In this document: positions 34,337-42,940 of the stretch, in pieces
Layout: each line of letters begins with the position of its first letter
How positions within the stretch are numbered: position 1 is the first letter of the stretch
Source of the DNA: Myxococcales bacterium
GTDB taxonomy: Bacteria; Myxococcota_A; Polyangia; Polyangiales; Houyiibacteriaceae
DNA: 64,000 nt
Assembly (NCBI GenBank): GCA_029861865.1
Contig: JAOTYL010000002.1
Coordinates: 372,001 to 436,000, forward strand
Reading direction: 5' to 3'
The notes under the pieces: generated by a model
What the model saw: the letters and a program-made list of their open reading frames with translations, nothing else
Databases searched by the model: none
What the model was told of the DNA's origin: nothing
Position numbers and translations under genes: made by a program

Positions 34337-36382
34337 CTAGCGTGCGCCTTCGTCCATCCGCCGCATCGCCTCGAGCAGCAGGTGCTGCGCTGGAACCCCG
34401 ATGCGGTCCTCGATCGGCTCCATGTTCGGATCGAGCGCAAAATCGCCCTCGGTCAAGCGCAGGATTCCGTAGACGGCCTCGGCTCCCGTGAGATCCCCGA
34501 ACACGGCGTCATGGATCGCGCCGCCCTGGAACATCATTTCGCCTTGGAGACGGCCGCTTCGAACCTTGAGGCGTCCGGTCTTTCGACCGTTGGCGAGGAT
34601 CTGGATGACATCGGGCAGCCCCATTTCCTGAAGGGACCCTGACACCCCACGACCGCCTGGCTTTTGACTGCGCGCTTCCTCGATGATGCGGCCCGCCTTC
34701 GCTGCCACGACGGCGGCTGAAGCGGGTTTGACGACGTAGTCCGCGGCCCCGAGCTCGAGCCCACGGTTCACCGACGATTGGTCGCGCGTTGCGGTGAGGA
34801 ACATGAACGGTACCGTGGTGTGGCCTTTGTCGCGCATGCGCGTCAAGAGCTCGAATCCATCGCCATTCGCCAGCTGCACTTCGCTCACGACGATATCGAA
34901 ATTCTCAGCATCGAGCCGGCTGAGCGCGGTCGTCAGCTCTCGTTCGATCATCACCTCGTAACCCCTCTCGGCGAATCGCACCTCGAGCACGGAGGTTTCT
35001 TCGGGATCGGGATCGACGATCAACACGCGGTTGCGCGAAGCGAGCAGCTGTGTCTGCATCCCGTCGTCGAGCACGATGTGTCGGAGCCAATCGACTACGG
35101 CTGGGTCGAAGGTCGTGCCTTTGTGAAGGTCGAGGAAGTCGCAGGCATCTTCTGCCGCCAGCCGACGACCTGCGGCGTTGTGCTGGCTATGAGCGAGGTC
35201 GACGTAGCTTTCCGCGATGGCCAGCACCCGCGCTCCGAGGGGGATGTTCTTGCCGCTGAGCCGTTCGGGAAAACCACGTCCGTCGAAGCACTCGTATCGG
35301 TGGCGTAGCGCATCGAGGGCAGTTCCCGGGAGCGCAACGGCCTCGAGAAGTCGAATCGGCGCCGTGTACGCTCTGCGCGCCAGCTCGCGTTTGGTTTCAT
35401 CGTTGGCTACGTCGAGCGGAGTCACGTGAGACTCGTTCGAGACCCCGACATCGTGGAGATAGGCGGCGATCAAGATCCCCTGGACCTGTGGCTTGGTGAG
35501 TCGAATCCGGTCTCCAAGCTGCTGACAAAGTCGCGCTACGCGTGTGGCGTGGCCCCCGCAATCCCGATTGAGCTGTTCGATCAAGGTCACCAGCACGTTG
35601 AGAGTCTCGAGGTAAACCTCGGGCTCGACCTTGAGATCGCCGCCCTCCGCTGCCGCCGAGAGCGCCTCGATCATCGTGGCGCTTCCTGGTTGCGTCTCGA
35701 GAGGTGAATCCGGCGAGGCCACGTTGGGCGCATGGTCGTTCGCGGGCTCCGCACCGAGTGGCTTCGCGGGCTCTCGGTGCACGAGCAAGCCATCCTTCTC
35801 TTCGAAGACTCGACCCCACCCCGGCACGGGGTCGGACTCGCGCGACGTCCGGACCTCGCGAGAGGAGGCACCGCTCAACAGCATTTCGAAGGGACGATTG
35901 TCTTGGTCGTAGTGCTTCGCAATGGCGGCCCGAATGGCTGCCTCGCGGGCTACGTAGATCTTGACATCACGAGCTCCTGTCGTGAACAGCATCTGCTGGC
36001 GGACATCATCGTCGGTGACGTCTGCGGCGACGACCGAAAGAGTACGCGAAGTCGTGTCGAATAAGATTGGGAAAGCGGTGAGCCGCTTCGCCAACTTGCG
36101 AGGGATCTTCCGAATGAGTTGGGGGTCGACCCCAGCCTTTGCCAGGCGCTCGGAGCCCACGAATCGAGTCTGGTAGAGGTTGGCGATGTACTTGAGAAGC
36201 TCAGCCTCGCCGATGAGCCCGAGCTGAATCATCGCTTCTTCGGCAGTGGACTGCGTCCGCTGAGCGTGGATGACGACCTCGTCGTATCGTTCGGGTGCAA
36301 TCCTGCCCTCCACCACGAGGCGATCCAAAATCGCCACCCCGGGCGTCCGGGCTGCTTGTTCTTGTTGAGCCCCCCGACTCAT
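34337..36382 (-). CDS. Hybrid regulator: MshEN-like, HD-GYP, degenerate receiver, PATAN
   Basis: A 681-residue protein. The N-terminal 150 residues resemble the GspE/MshE N-terminal module, which in some proteins binds c-di-GMP. An HD-GYP-type domain follows (HATRVARLC; AAYLHDVG; HRYECFDGRGFPERLSG), which would hydrolyse c-di-GMP, although GYP is GFP here. Next is a receiver domain (VLIVDPDPEE; FLTATRD; VVKPAS) where the phospho-acceptor position in 'DIVVSEVQL' is Glu instead of Asp. The C-terminal PATAN/DUF4388 domain (SLQEMGLPDVIQILANGRKTGRL) closes it. The receiver is likely locked in an active-like state. It lies upstream of a kinase gene. Confidence 0.85.
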   Translation of the reverse strand: MSRGAQQEQAARTPGVAILDRLVVEGRIAPERYDEVVIHAQRTQSTAEEAMIQLGLIGEAELLKYIANLYQTRFVGSERLAKAGVDPQLIRKIPRKLAKRLTAFPILFDTTSRTLSVVAADVTDDDVRQQMLFTTGARDVKIYVAREAAIRAAIAKHYDQDNRPFEMLLSGASSREVRTSRESDPVPGWGRVFEEKDGLLVHREPAKPLGAEPANDHAPNVASPDSPLETQPGSATMIEALSAAAEGGDLKVEPEVYLETLNVLVTLIEQLNRDCGGHATRVARLCQQLGDRIRLTKPQVQGILIAAYLHDVGVSNESHVTPLDVANDETKRELARRAYTAPIRLLEAVALPGTALDALRHRYECFDGRGFPERLSGKNIPLGARVLAIAESYVDLAHSQHNAAGRRLAAEDACDFLDLHKGTTFDPAVVDWLRHIVLDDGMQTQLLASRNRVLIVDPDPEETSVLEVRFAERGYEVMIERELTTALSRLDAENFDIVVSEVQLANGDGFELLTRMRDKGHTTVPFMFLTATRDQSSVNRGLELGAADYVVKPASAAVVAAKAGRIIEEARSQKPGGRGVSGSLQEMGLPDVIQILANGRKTGRLKVRSGRLQGEMMFQGGAIHDAVFGDLTGAEAVYGILRLTEGDFALDPNMEPIEDRIGVPAQHLLLEAMRRMDEGAR

Positions 36383-36444
36383 GCTTCTTACAGTCTAACG
36401 GACGAAAAACGGCGGCGCCCCACTTCCGGCGACTTAGGGGCAAA

Positions 36445-36472
36445 TAGACAAGAATCCGGGGGCTGCTAGAGT
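36445..36472 (+). promoter_or_regulatory. Promoter for a leaderless lipoprotein-mlaE transcript
   Basis: TAGACA (36445-36450), a 16-bp spacer and TAGAGT (36467-36472) predict transcription start at about 36479-36481. That coincides with the GTG start codon at 36481, so the mRNA would have no leader. Confidence 0.55.
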
Positions 36473-36480
36473 CTGGCCCC

Positions 36481-36996
36481 GTGAGGCGACGGCTGGGAAC
36501 GTGGCTCTTGGGGAGCCTGATGGCGACCGGCTGTGCCACCACCGGGAAGCTTCAAAACGGTGTCTACACGGGCGCCGAGGCGAGTTATCGCATCGGCGCC
36601 GTCAGCCCCGGCTGGCAAAGGGTCTCCGTCAGCGGTCAAAACGACCTCGCTTGGCACAACTCCTCGAAAGAGGCGGTCATGCATGTCGACTCGAGGTGCG
36701 ACCCCTCTCTCGACATCCCCCTCACGGCGCTTCGCGCCCATCTGATGATCGGTTTCACGAAGCGTGACGTCATCTCCGAGGAAACCATACCCATGGACGG
36801 GCGTGAGGCGCTTCGCACGCACTTTACCGCGACCCTCGATGGAGTCCCTCGTGAGATTCTCATGCAGATCCTCAAGAAGGACGACTGTGTATACGATTTT
36901 GCTCTCATCACACCTCCAGGGTCTCCATTTGAAGAAGCCCTCGGGGACTTCGATGCGTTTGTCGACGGGTTTCATACGATCTCGGAAAAGTCATGA
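36481..36996 (+). CDS. Uncharacterised lipoprotein coupled to mlaE
   Basis: A 171-residue frame opens with GTG. Its signal (WLLGSLMATGC) has a lipobox, so it should be lipid-anchored in the periplasm or outer membrane. The mature domain is an alpha/beta mix with 'SYRIGAVSPGWQRVSVSGQNDLAWHN' near the start and a single Cys in 'MHVDSRCDPSL'. I do not know the family, although similar short lipoproteins precede mlaE-type genes in Myxococcota. Its stop overlaps the permease start (ATGA at 36993), so the pair is co-translated, and a helper role in the lipid transporter is reasonable. Confidence 0.75.
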   Translation: MRRRLGTWLLGSLMATGCATTGKLQNGVYTGAEASYRIGAVSPGWQRVSVSGQNDLAWHNSSKEAVMHVDSRCDPSLDIPLTALRAHLMIGFTKRDVISEETIPMDGREALRTHFTATLDGVPREILMQILKKDDCVYDFALITPPGSPFEEALGDFDAFVDGFHTISEKS

Positions 36997-37814
36997 ACTC
37001 GGTACGACCTTCGGCCCGACCAGGAAGCTTCACAGGTTGGGCTGACTTTCGGATTCGCCAGCTGCGCGTCTTCGTCGAGGAGGTCGGCGCGGCAACACTG
37101 CTCGCGATCCGCACCTTTCGAACGATGTTCACGACGCGCTTCGATACGCCCGAGTTCATCTATCAGATCGAGCAGCTCGGTGTCCGGAGCATTGCCATCG
37201 CGGCCGCAACCGCCATCTTCGTCGGAATCGTGATGACCATTCAGTTCGCGGTATCGATGGAAGCGTTTGGTGCCAAGGACACATTAGGACGTGTGATCGG
37301 AGTTTCCGAGGCACGTGAGCTTGCCCCGTCACTCACGGCGCTCGTCGTCGGAAGCCGCATCGCGGCGGGTATGGCCGCCGAGATAGGATCGATGGCGGTT
37401 ACCGAACAGATCGACGCCATTCGTGCGCTTGGCGCCGATCCGATTCGCAAGTTGGTGGTGCCTCGCATGGTGGCAGGCATCTTGATCATGCCGCTCATCA
37501 CCTTCATCGCATTTCTTCTCGGGATGGTGAGCTCGATGTTCGTCGCAGCATTGTCATATGGCATCCCGATGGAGTTCTTCTACTCGACCGCGCTCGACAC
37601 ACTGGGCATCAACGACTTTGCAAGTGGCGTCTTCAAAACGCCGTTCTTCGGCTTCTTGATCGCCCTTCTCGGCTGTTACTTCGGCCTTCAGACACGTGGC
37701 GGAACCGAGGGCGTCGGCCGCTCGACCACCCGCGCGGTGGTGGTCGTCTCGATCAGCATCTTGATGGCTGATGCGCTTCTCACGCAGATTTTCGTGAGTA
37801 TTGGCACCCTCTGA
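36993..37814 (+). CDS. mlaE: MlaE-family ABC transporter permease (lipid transport)
   Basis: A 273-residue inner-membrane permease with five to six membrane segments. It carries the MlaE family signature 'ELAPSLTALVVGSRIAAGMAAEIGSMAVTEQIDAIRALGADPIRKLVVPRM', in the middle third. MlaE with MlaF ATPase and MlaD moves phospholipids between the inner and outer membranes. Here no MlaF or MlaD gene follows. The next gene is a multihaem cytochrome 44 bp on. The complex partners must be encoded elsewhere. Confidence 0.92.
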   Translation: MNSVRPSARPGSFTGWADFRIRQLRVFVEEVGAATLLAIRTFRTMFTTRFDTPEFIYQIEQLGVRSIAIAAATAIFVGIVMTIQFAVSMEAFGAKDTLGRVIGVSEARELAPSLTALVVGSRIAAGMAAEIGSMAVTEQIDAIRALGADPIRKLVVPRMVAGILIMPLITFIAFLLGMVSSMFVAALSYGIPMEFFYSTALDTLGINDFASGVFKTPFFGFLIALLGCYFGLQTRGGTEGVGRSTTRAVVVVSISILMADALLTQIFVSIGTL

Positions 37815-37858
37815 CCGGAAATCAGATCCAAAAGGGGGCGGCAGACGTCCAACACGAC

Positions 37859-40024
37859 ATGGCACGGTGGCTTCTCATGGGTGTGTTCTTCGTTGCGTGC
37901 GGGCTCTGCGCTGCCTGCTCGGAGGGGCCGGTGCCCTTCGGCGATGGGATGAAAAGGGTGTCGAGCCCGTCTCTACTCTCCGCGCCCTCGACGATCGATC
38001 TCGAGCGGCTCGCAAAAACCGACGATTGCGCAGGGTGCCATTCCGACGTCGCTGCGCATTGGATGCATAGCGCACACGCCTATGCGTCGTTCGATAACCC
38101 TTGGTACCGCACGAGCGTCGATGAGTTTCGGCAGCACCGCGGTGAAAAGGCGAGTCGGTTCTGCGCAGGGTGTCACGACCCTCTCCTGCTGTTGTCAGGT
38201 GACATCGATCGTGAGGTCAAGCCTGAGAACGAGCTCGCTCATGCCGGGATCACCTGCTTGGTCTGTCACAGTGTCGAATCGACTCGATCCGACGGAAACG
38301 GGAGCTTCACCCTCACCGATCGACCCGTGTTGATTCCTGACCCCGCGATCCCAGCGGAAATCGAAGCGCATCGCGAACGCCTCGCCATGCCTGCCCTCCG
38401 TTCGGCCGCGTTGTGCGGTTCCTGCCATCGGTCGTTTTCCGGTTCCGCGATCGGAAACGAAAACCACCTCCCCGGCATCGATGATCTGGGGGACTGGGGC
38501 GCCTCGGCTTTCTCGGGGTCCGTCCCCGACCATTGGGTCACGGTCGCAGAGAGGGACTGTCGGGGTTGTCACATGACGCCCGAGCCAGCGTTGACCGGAG
38601 ACCTGGCCGCAACCGATGGGCTCGTCAGCGGGCATCGGTGGGCGGCGTCTCATACCGCCATGGCGGCACAGCTGCCCGATCGCGCACAAGCCGGGCGTGC
38701 GGAGGACACGCTGGTCGGTTCGGTGGTGATCGATATCGGAGCCACGCGCGTAAACGAAAAGAGAGTCCTATTCCCCGAAGAGGCCAAGATCCGAGGCGGT
38801 GAGCGCGTTGTGTTCGATATCGTGTTGCAGAACGCCAAGGTCGGACATCGTTTTCCCGGGGGGACGCGCGACATGCACGACGTATGGGTCGAAGTCGACA
38901 TACGCGACGCCTCGGGTCGGCTGCTCGCGGTCTCCCGCCCTTCCGAAAGCGACAACGACGAAGTATTCGTGCTGCGGTCGACGATGCTCGATGCGTCCGC
39001 CGACCCCGAGATCCTGCATCAGGTCCATCGTTTTGCCACCCCGGCCTTCGACCGAACACTGCCGACGCACGACGCACAGATCGTTCGCTACGAGTTCACC
39101 GCTCCAAACGATGCATCGTTGCCGCTTCGCATCGATACGCGACTGATGCATCGCAAGCACAGCCGTGACTTTCAGCGCGCAGCGTGCGAGGCAAGCCGTA
39201 CCGAAAGAGGCGAGGCCTTTGCGTACTGGGCTGAGCTCTTTGGCAAAGTGGCCCTCGATCCCTGCCGACGCCAGCCGCTGACGGAGATCGCGAACGCCAC
39301 GGCCTGGATGGGGGATGGTGCGACGAACGAAGTTTCGCTTGGCGGCGCCGCACGCCCCACGATCGAGCGACTCCTCGACCAAGCGCTTGGACTGCTACGG
39401 GGGACGCAAGAACACCTGGAGCTGACGAAGCCGAGCCTGCACCGTGCGCTCGCTTTGGCGCGCGCGTCAGGGTCGGAAAACCTCGTCGCGCGCGTCGAGC
39501 TACTCTTCGCGCGCCTGGCCTCGATGCAGGGCCGGCCCGAAAATGCGGTCGCGGCGACCCGACGTGCCGAAGCGCTCGTGGGTCAGAACCCCGTGTTCGA
39601 TCGCGTCCGCGGTGATGCGTACGCGCGGGTCTGGCGGTGGTCGGAGGCGGCAGACGCGTACCGTCGCGTGGTCGAAGCTTCTCCCGGAGACTGGACGGCA
39701 TGGCGTGCCCTGGCGCGCGCTTACGGAAGCCTCGCGGACGACCACAACGCGCTCGCCGCCGCCGAGCTGGGGCTACGACTGGCGCCTCGCGACGAAAGCC
39801 TTCTGAGAAGCCGTTCGCTAGCACTGACCAGCCTCGGGCATCCCGACGCTGCTCTGGCCGAGGAGGCCTGGCTTAAACACCGTTCCCCCGATTCAGCCCC
39901 GAGGATGCTGGCAGCGTGCGAACGCGACCATGTGAGGTGCCGCACGGACCGGCAACCGATACCACAATACAGCCTTTCGCCCCCTCCCAGAAAGGCGATT
40001 CACGCGAGCGCCAAACTTCGGTAA
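37859..40024 (+). CDS. Pentahaem c-type cytochrome with TPR region, lipoprotein
   Basis: The 721-residue protein has a lipoprotein signal (lipobox LCAAC) and five CxxCH motifs (CAGCH, CAGCH, CLVCH, CGSCH, CRGCH) within the first 260 residues, as in cytochrome c554-type proteins. A beta-rich middle segment (VLFPEEAKIRGGERVVFDIVLQ) follows, and the C-terminal 200 residues form TPR-like units (WRWSEAADAYRRVVEASPGDWTAW). Its overall layout, haems then TPRs, matches the octahaem protein at 19.5-21.8 kb. It is likely a periplasmic or surface redox protein. The partner is unknown. Confidence 0.87.
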   Translation: MARWLLMGVFFVACGLCAACSEGPVPFGDGMKRVSSPSLLSAPSTIDLERLAKTDDCAGCHSDVAAHWMHSAHAYASFDNPWYRTSVDEFRQHRGEKASRFCAGCHDPLLLLSGDIDREVKPENELAHAGITCLVCHSVESTRSDGNGSFTLTDRPVLIPDPAIPAEIEAHRERLAMPALRSAALCGSCHRSFSGSAIGNENHLPGIDDLGDWGASAFSGSVPDHWVTVAERDCRGCHMTPEPALTGDLAATDGLVSGHRWAASHTAMAAQLPDRAQAGRAEDTLVGSVVIDIGATRVNEKRVLFPEEAKIRGGERVVFDIVLQNAKVGHRFPGGTRDMHDVWVEVDIRDASGRLLAVSRPSESDNDEVFVLRSTMLDASADPEILHQVHRFATPAFDRTLPTHDAQIVRYEFTAPNDASLPLRIDTRLMHRKHSRDFQRAACEASRTERGEAFAYWAELFGKVALDPCRRQPLTEIANATAWMGDGATNEVSLGGAARPTIERLLDQALGLLRGTQEHLELTKPSLHRALALARASGSENLVARVELLFARLASMQGRPENAVAATRRAEALVGQNPVFDRVRGDAYARVWRWSEAADAYRRVVEASPGDWTAWRALARAYGSLADDHNALAAAELGLRLAPRDESLLRSRSLALTSLGHPDAALAEEAWLKHRSPDSAPRMLAACERDHVRCRTDRQPIPQYSLSPPPRKAIHASAKLR

Positions 40025-40033
40025 GATGAACCG

Positions 40034-40276
40034 ATGGCGAAGCAGTATCAGAAGAAGAGCGCCAGCCGGAAGAAGCGAGGCAAGAGTGGGCACGGCCCCT
40101 CTCGCAATACGGTCGGCGGCCAGAGTACGGGGGTCATGGGCGGAATGGTCAGCGGCTTTCGACGCGCGGTCGGCTCCGAGGAAGCCAAAGGCGAGCGCAA
40201 AGGAAGCAACCTTCTTTGGACGGCCATCCTAGTGACCGCGGCGCTCGCGATCATCGCGTGGAACTTCGCCCGCTAA
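40034..40276 (+). CDS. Small basic protein with one C-terminal membrane segment
   Basis: An 80-residue protein. The first 55 residues are strongly basic (KKSASRKKRGKSGHGPSR) and are followed by one hydrophobic helix (LLWTAILVTAALAIIAW), so it should be tail-anchored with its basic part in the cytoplasm. It starts nine bases after the cytochrome gene and ends three bases before aroC on the other strand. The family is not recognised. RNA or membrane-surface binding is possible. Confidence 0.65.
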   Translation: MAKQYQKKSASRKKRGKSGHGPSRNTVGGQSTGVMGGMVSGFRRAVGSEEAKGERKGSNLLWTAILVTAALAIIAWNFAR

Positions 40277-40279
40277 CGT

Positions 40280-41380
40280 TCAGTCACGAATCGCGCGCCA
40301 CCTGAGCCAGTGATCGGCGAGAACGAGCGCGACCATCGCCTCGGCCATCGGAATGAAGCGCGGCAATAAGCAGGGGTCGTGGCGCCCGGTCGTACGAATG
40401 GTGGTGGCGTCCCCTTCGGCGGTCACGGTGTCTTGGGCACGCGGGAGGCTGCTCGTGGGCTTTACGGCTGCACGCACGACGATCGGCATCCCGCTCGAAA
40501 TGCCACCGAGCATGCCTCCATGGCGGTTGGTGCGGGTCTGCACATTGCCTTGGGCATCGGTCTCGAAGACGTCGTTGTTTTCGCTGCCTTTGAGCGCAGC
40601 AACGCCGAAGCCAGCGCCGTACTCGACGCCCATGACGGCTGGAAGACTGAAAAGGCCTTTGCCGAGGTCGGCCTTGAGCTTGTCGAACACCGGGTCCCCC
40701 AAGCCGGCAGGAATGTTGCGCGCAACGATCTCGGCAACACCGCCGATCGAATCCTGGGCCTTTCGCATCTTCTCGATGAGCTCGACCATCTGCGCGGCAG
40801 CTTTGGGGTCTGGACAGCGGACGATGTTGGGCTCGCCAGTCGGGAGGGTCTCCACCTGTTCGAGTGTCACCGCCTCGGGAATCTCCGCTTCGATGTCACC
40901 GATCCGAGTGACGTATCCGACTACTTCACCACCGAACGCATGAGAGAGCAGCTTTTTCGCGACGGCCCCCGCGGCCACCCGCACCACCGTCTCCCGAGCG
41001 CTGCTTCGTCCGCCGCCGCGGTAGTCACGGCGCCCGAATTTCGCGTCGAAGGTGTAGTCAGCATGACCCGGACGATAGACATCTTTGATCTTCGCGTAGT
41101 CTCGCGGGCGCTGATCCTGATTGCGCACGATGATCGCGATCGGAGTGCCGGTCGTCTCGCCATCGAACACGCCGGAAAGGATCTCGGGGGAGTCCGGTTC
41201 CTTGCGCTGCGTGACGATCTTGCTTTGACCCGGACGACGTCGATCGAGGTCACCCGTGATGTCCGCTTCCGAGAGGGGGATCCCGGGCGGGCAGCCGTCG
41301 ATGATCACGACGTTGGCAGGGCCGTGACTTTCGCCGGCGGTGGTCACGCGGAAGGCTAAGCCGAACGTGCTACCCGGCAT
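40280..41380 (-). CDS. aroC: Chorismate synthase
   Basis: The 366-residue enzyme makes chorismate from 5-enolpyruvylshikimate-3-phosphate with reduced FMN, the last shikimate step. Signatures are '[17 protein letters not shown]' at the start and '[18 protein letters not shown]' in the flavin site. I start at the ATG at 41380, with AGGA nine bases upstream. A TTG two codons earlier is possible. The start lies seven bases after the stop of the chlorite-dismutase-like gene. Other aro genes are absent from the window. Confidence 0.96.
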   Translation of the reverse strand: MPGSTFGLAFRVTTAGESHGPANVVIIDGCPPGIPLSEADITGDLDRRRPGQSKIVTQRKEPDSPEILSGVFDGETTGTPIAIIVRNQDQRPRDYAKIKDVYRPGHADYTFDAKFGRRDYRGGGRSSARETVVRVAAGAVAKKLLSHAFGGEVVGYVTRIGDIEAEIPEAVTLEQVETLPTGEPNIVRCPDPKAAAQMVELIEKMRKAQDSIGGVAEIVARNIPAGLGDPVFDKLKADLGKGLFSLPAVMGVEYGAGFGVAALKGSENNDVFETDAQGNVQTRTNRHGGMLGGISSGMPIVVRAAVKPTSSLPRAQDTVTAEGDATTIRTTGRHDPCLLPRFIPMAEAMVALVLADHWLRWRAIRD

Positions 41381-41386
41381 GTCCAA

Positions 41387-42124
41387 TCATCCTTTGGTGC
41401 CCGCCTGTCGCCCGATCGCACGCCCGACGAAGAAGGGCCCCATCTGCTGGATATACTGTGCAGTCTGCACCGTGCCGCGCATCGCTTGGACGACGTGTGA
41501 AAGGCGATGAAGGTTCGAGCCGATCAAACCGATGACGAACTCGTTGTCGTTCGCGTCGAGACCGTGGCACGCCAAACGGACGTCGTGGGCGAGGTCTTGA
41601 GCGCCATACGCGCGCCCGATCGTCGCGTGCTCTCGTAGAATGCCGCCCTTCTCTTTGCCTTCGAGCTGTTCGAATGCACCGCTGCGACGAAGCGGATACC
41701 AAACTGCCCAATCCCAGTCGGGGTTGAGCACGGTTTGCTGGGGTCGGTCGATCAACCAGAACTCCAGGTCCTGCTCGTAGCCGCTGCTGTAGGTTCGGCC
41801 GATCATGGTGAGCTCGGGACGAAGCACCCAATCGCGAAGAAGCTCCGCTTCGAAAAGCAGACGCACCGAATCGACGAAACGCGTCGGATCTTCGGTGAAT
41901 GTCAGAAGACCCACCCCGCGCGGATCGTTGGCATCGGCATAGACGACGGACGGCAGGTTTGCGGCGCGTACGGCCGCCATCAAGGCGTCTTGGTTTTTCG
42001 AGATCGAAGTACCGGTTGGGATCTGAAACACCAGCAGCTGCATGAACAAACGCCGGTCCATGACCTGAGGCTTGCCGTCGCGTGGAGCGCCACGCTCATG
42101 TACTTCGATCGAGGAATCACCCAT
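41387..42124 (-). CDS. Chlorite dismutase/HemQ-family haem protein
   Basis: A protein of about 245 residues with the dimeric alpha-beta barrel pattern of the family: 'DWAVWYPLRRSGAFEQ', 'LREHATIGRAYGAQD' (with the His expected to bind haem iron), and 'GPFFVGRAIG' at the end. Family members include chlorite dismutase and the coproheme decarboxylase HemQ/ChdC, which makes haem b in the coproporphyrin-dependent route. True chlorite dismutase is rare, so a HemQ-like or uncharacterised haem role is more likely. The exact start is uncertain (ATG 42136, 42124 or 42061). It shares a transcript with aroC. Confidence 0.75.
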   Translation of the reverse strand: MGDSSIEVHERGAPRDGKPQVMDRRLFMQLLVFQIPTGTSISKNQDALMAAVRAANLPSVVYADANDPRGVGLLTFTEDPTRFVDSVRLLFEAELLRDWVLRPELTMIGRTYSSGYEQDLEFWLIDRPQQTVLNPDWDWAVWYPLRRSGAFEQLEGKEKGGILREHATIGRAYGAQDLAHDVRLACHGLDANDNEFVIGLIGSNLHRLSHVVQAMRGTVQTAQYIQQMGPFFVGRAIGRQAGTKG

Positions 42125-42190
42125 GAAAGCTCTCATAGCGCTTTTGCGACCGCTCTGCACAGTGTAGGCTGGCCGCGCGCGAGGGAGACT

Positions 42191-42940
42191 ATGCGAGTTC
42201 TGAAAGTGCTAGCCGTTGTGCTGTTCGTCGGCGTGCTCGTGGTCATCGGGGCGGCCTATTTCATGAGTGAGCCCAGGCCGGAAGGGCGAGAGGCGCCAGA
42301 GGCGGATGAGCTCGCCCGCAAGATGGAGCAGGCCGTCCGCAAGGACGCCTGGGACCGAACGGGAGCCGTGCGCTGGTCTTTCTTCGACGAACACCACTAC
42401 GTATGGGATCGAAAACGCGATCTGGTCGAAGTGCGCTGGGGCGAGACCCGGGTGCTTCTCCGGACCGGCGACAAGACCGGACGGGTCTGGGGCGAGGATG
42501 GTGAGGTCACTGGCGGCGACGCCGAGTCGGCGCTGCAGACGGCATACAAGTTCTGGGTCAACGACTCATTCTGGCTGAACCCCGTCGTGAAGTTCTTCGA
42601 CCCCGGCGTGAAGCGCGAAATCGTCACCGAGGAAGACGGCGAGACGGGACTGCTAGTGACCTATACTTCAGGCGGCGTGACGCCAGGGGACGCCTATCTA
42701 TGGAACGCGGATGAGAATGGCCTGCCGGTGAGGTGGCGCATGTGGGTGAGCATCATCCCCGTTGGTGGGGTTTCGATGACCTGGGAAGGTTGGACCGAGC
42801 TCAGTACCGGTGCCCTGATCGCAACCGAGCACGAAGGCGCCGGAAAGATGATCACGTTCATTACCAACGTCGAAGGCGCACAAGACCTCGAAGCGTTGGG
42901 GGGCAGCCCCGGATTGTTCGACCCCCTCTTTCAGGGCTGA
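42191..42940 (+). CDS. Membrane-anchored protein of unknown function
   Basis: A 249-residue protein begins at ATG 42191 with GAGGGAG just ahead. It has one N-terminal anchor (VLKVLAVVLFVGVLVVIGAAYFM) and a periplasmic domain rich in Trp and Tyr (WDRKRDLVEVRWGETRVLLRTGD; NDSFWLNPVVKFF). It looks like a beta-sandwich of the kind seen in outer-membrane lipid carriers. I do not recognise the family. It converges on the DMT exporter gene with a 10-base overlap. Confidence 0.72.
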   Translation: MRVLKVLAVVLFVGVLVVIGAAYFMSEPRPEGREAPEADELARKMEQAVRKDAWDRTGAVRWSFFDEHHYVWDRKRDLVEVRWGETRVLLRTGDKTGRVWGEDGEVTGGDAESALQTAYKFWVNDSFWLNPVVKFFDPGVKREIVTEEDGETGLLVTYTSGGVTPGDAYLWNADENGLPVRWRMWVSIIPVGGVSMTWEGWTELSTGALIATEHEGAGKMITFITNVEGAQDLEALGGSPGLFDPLFQG

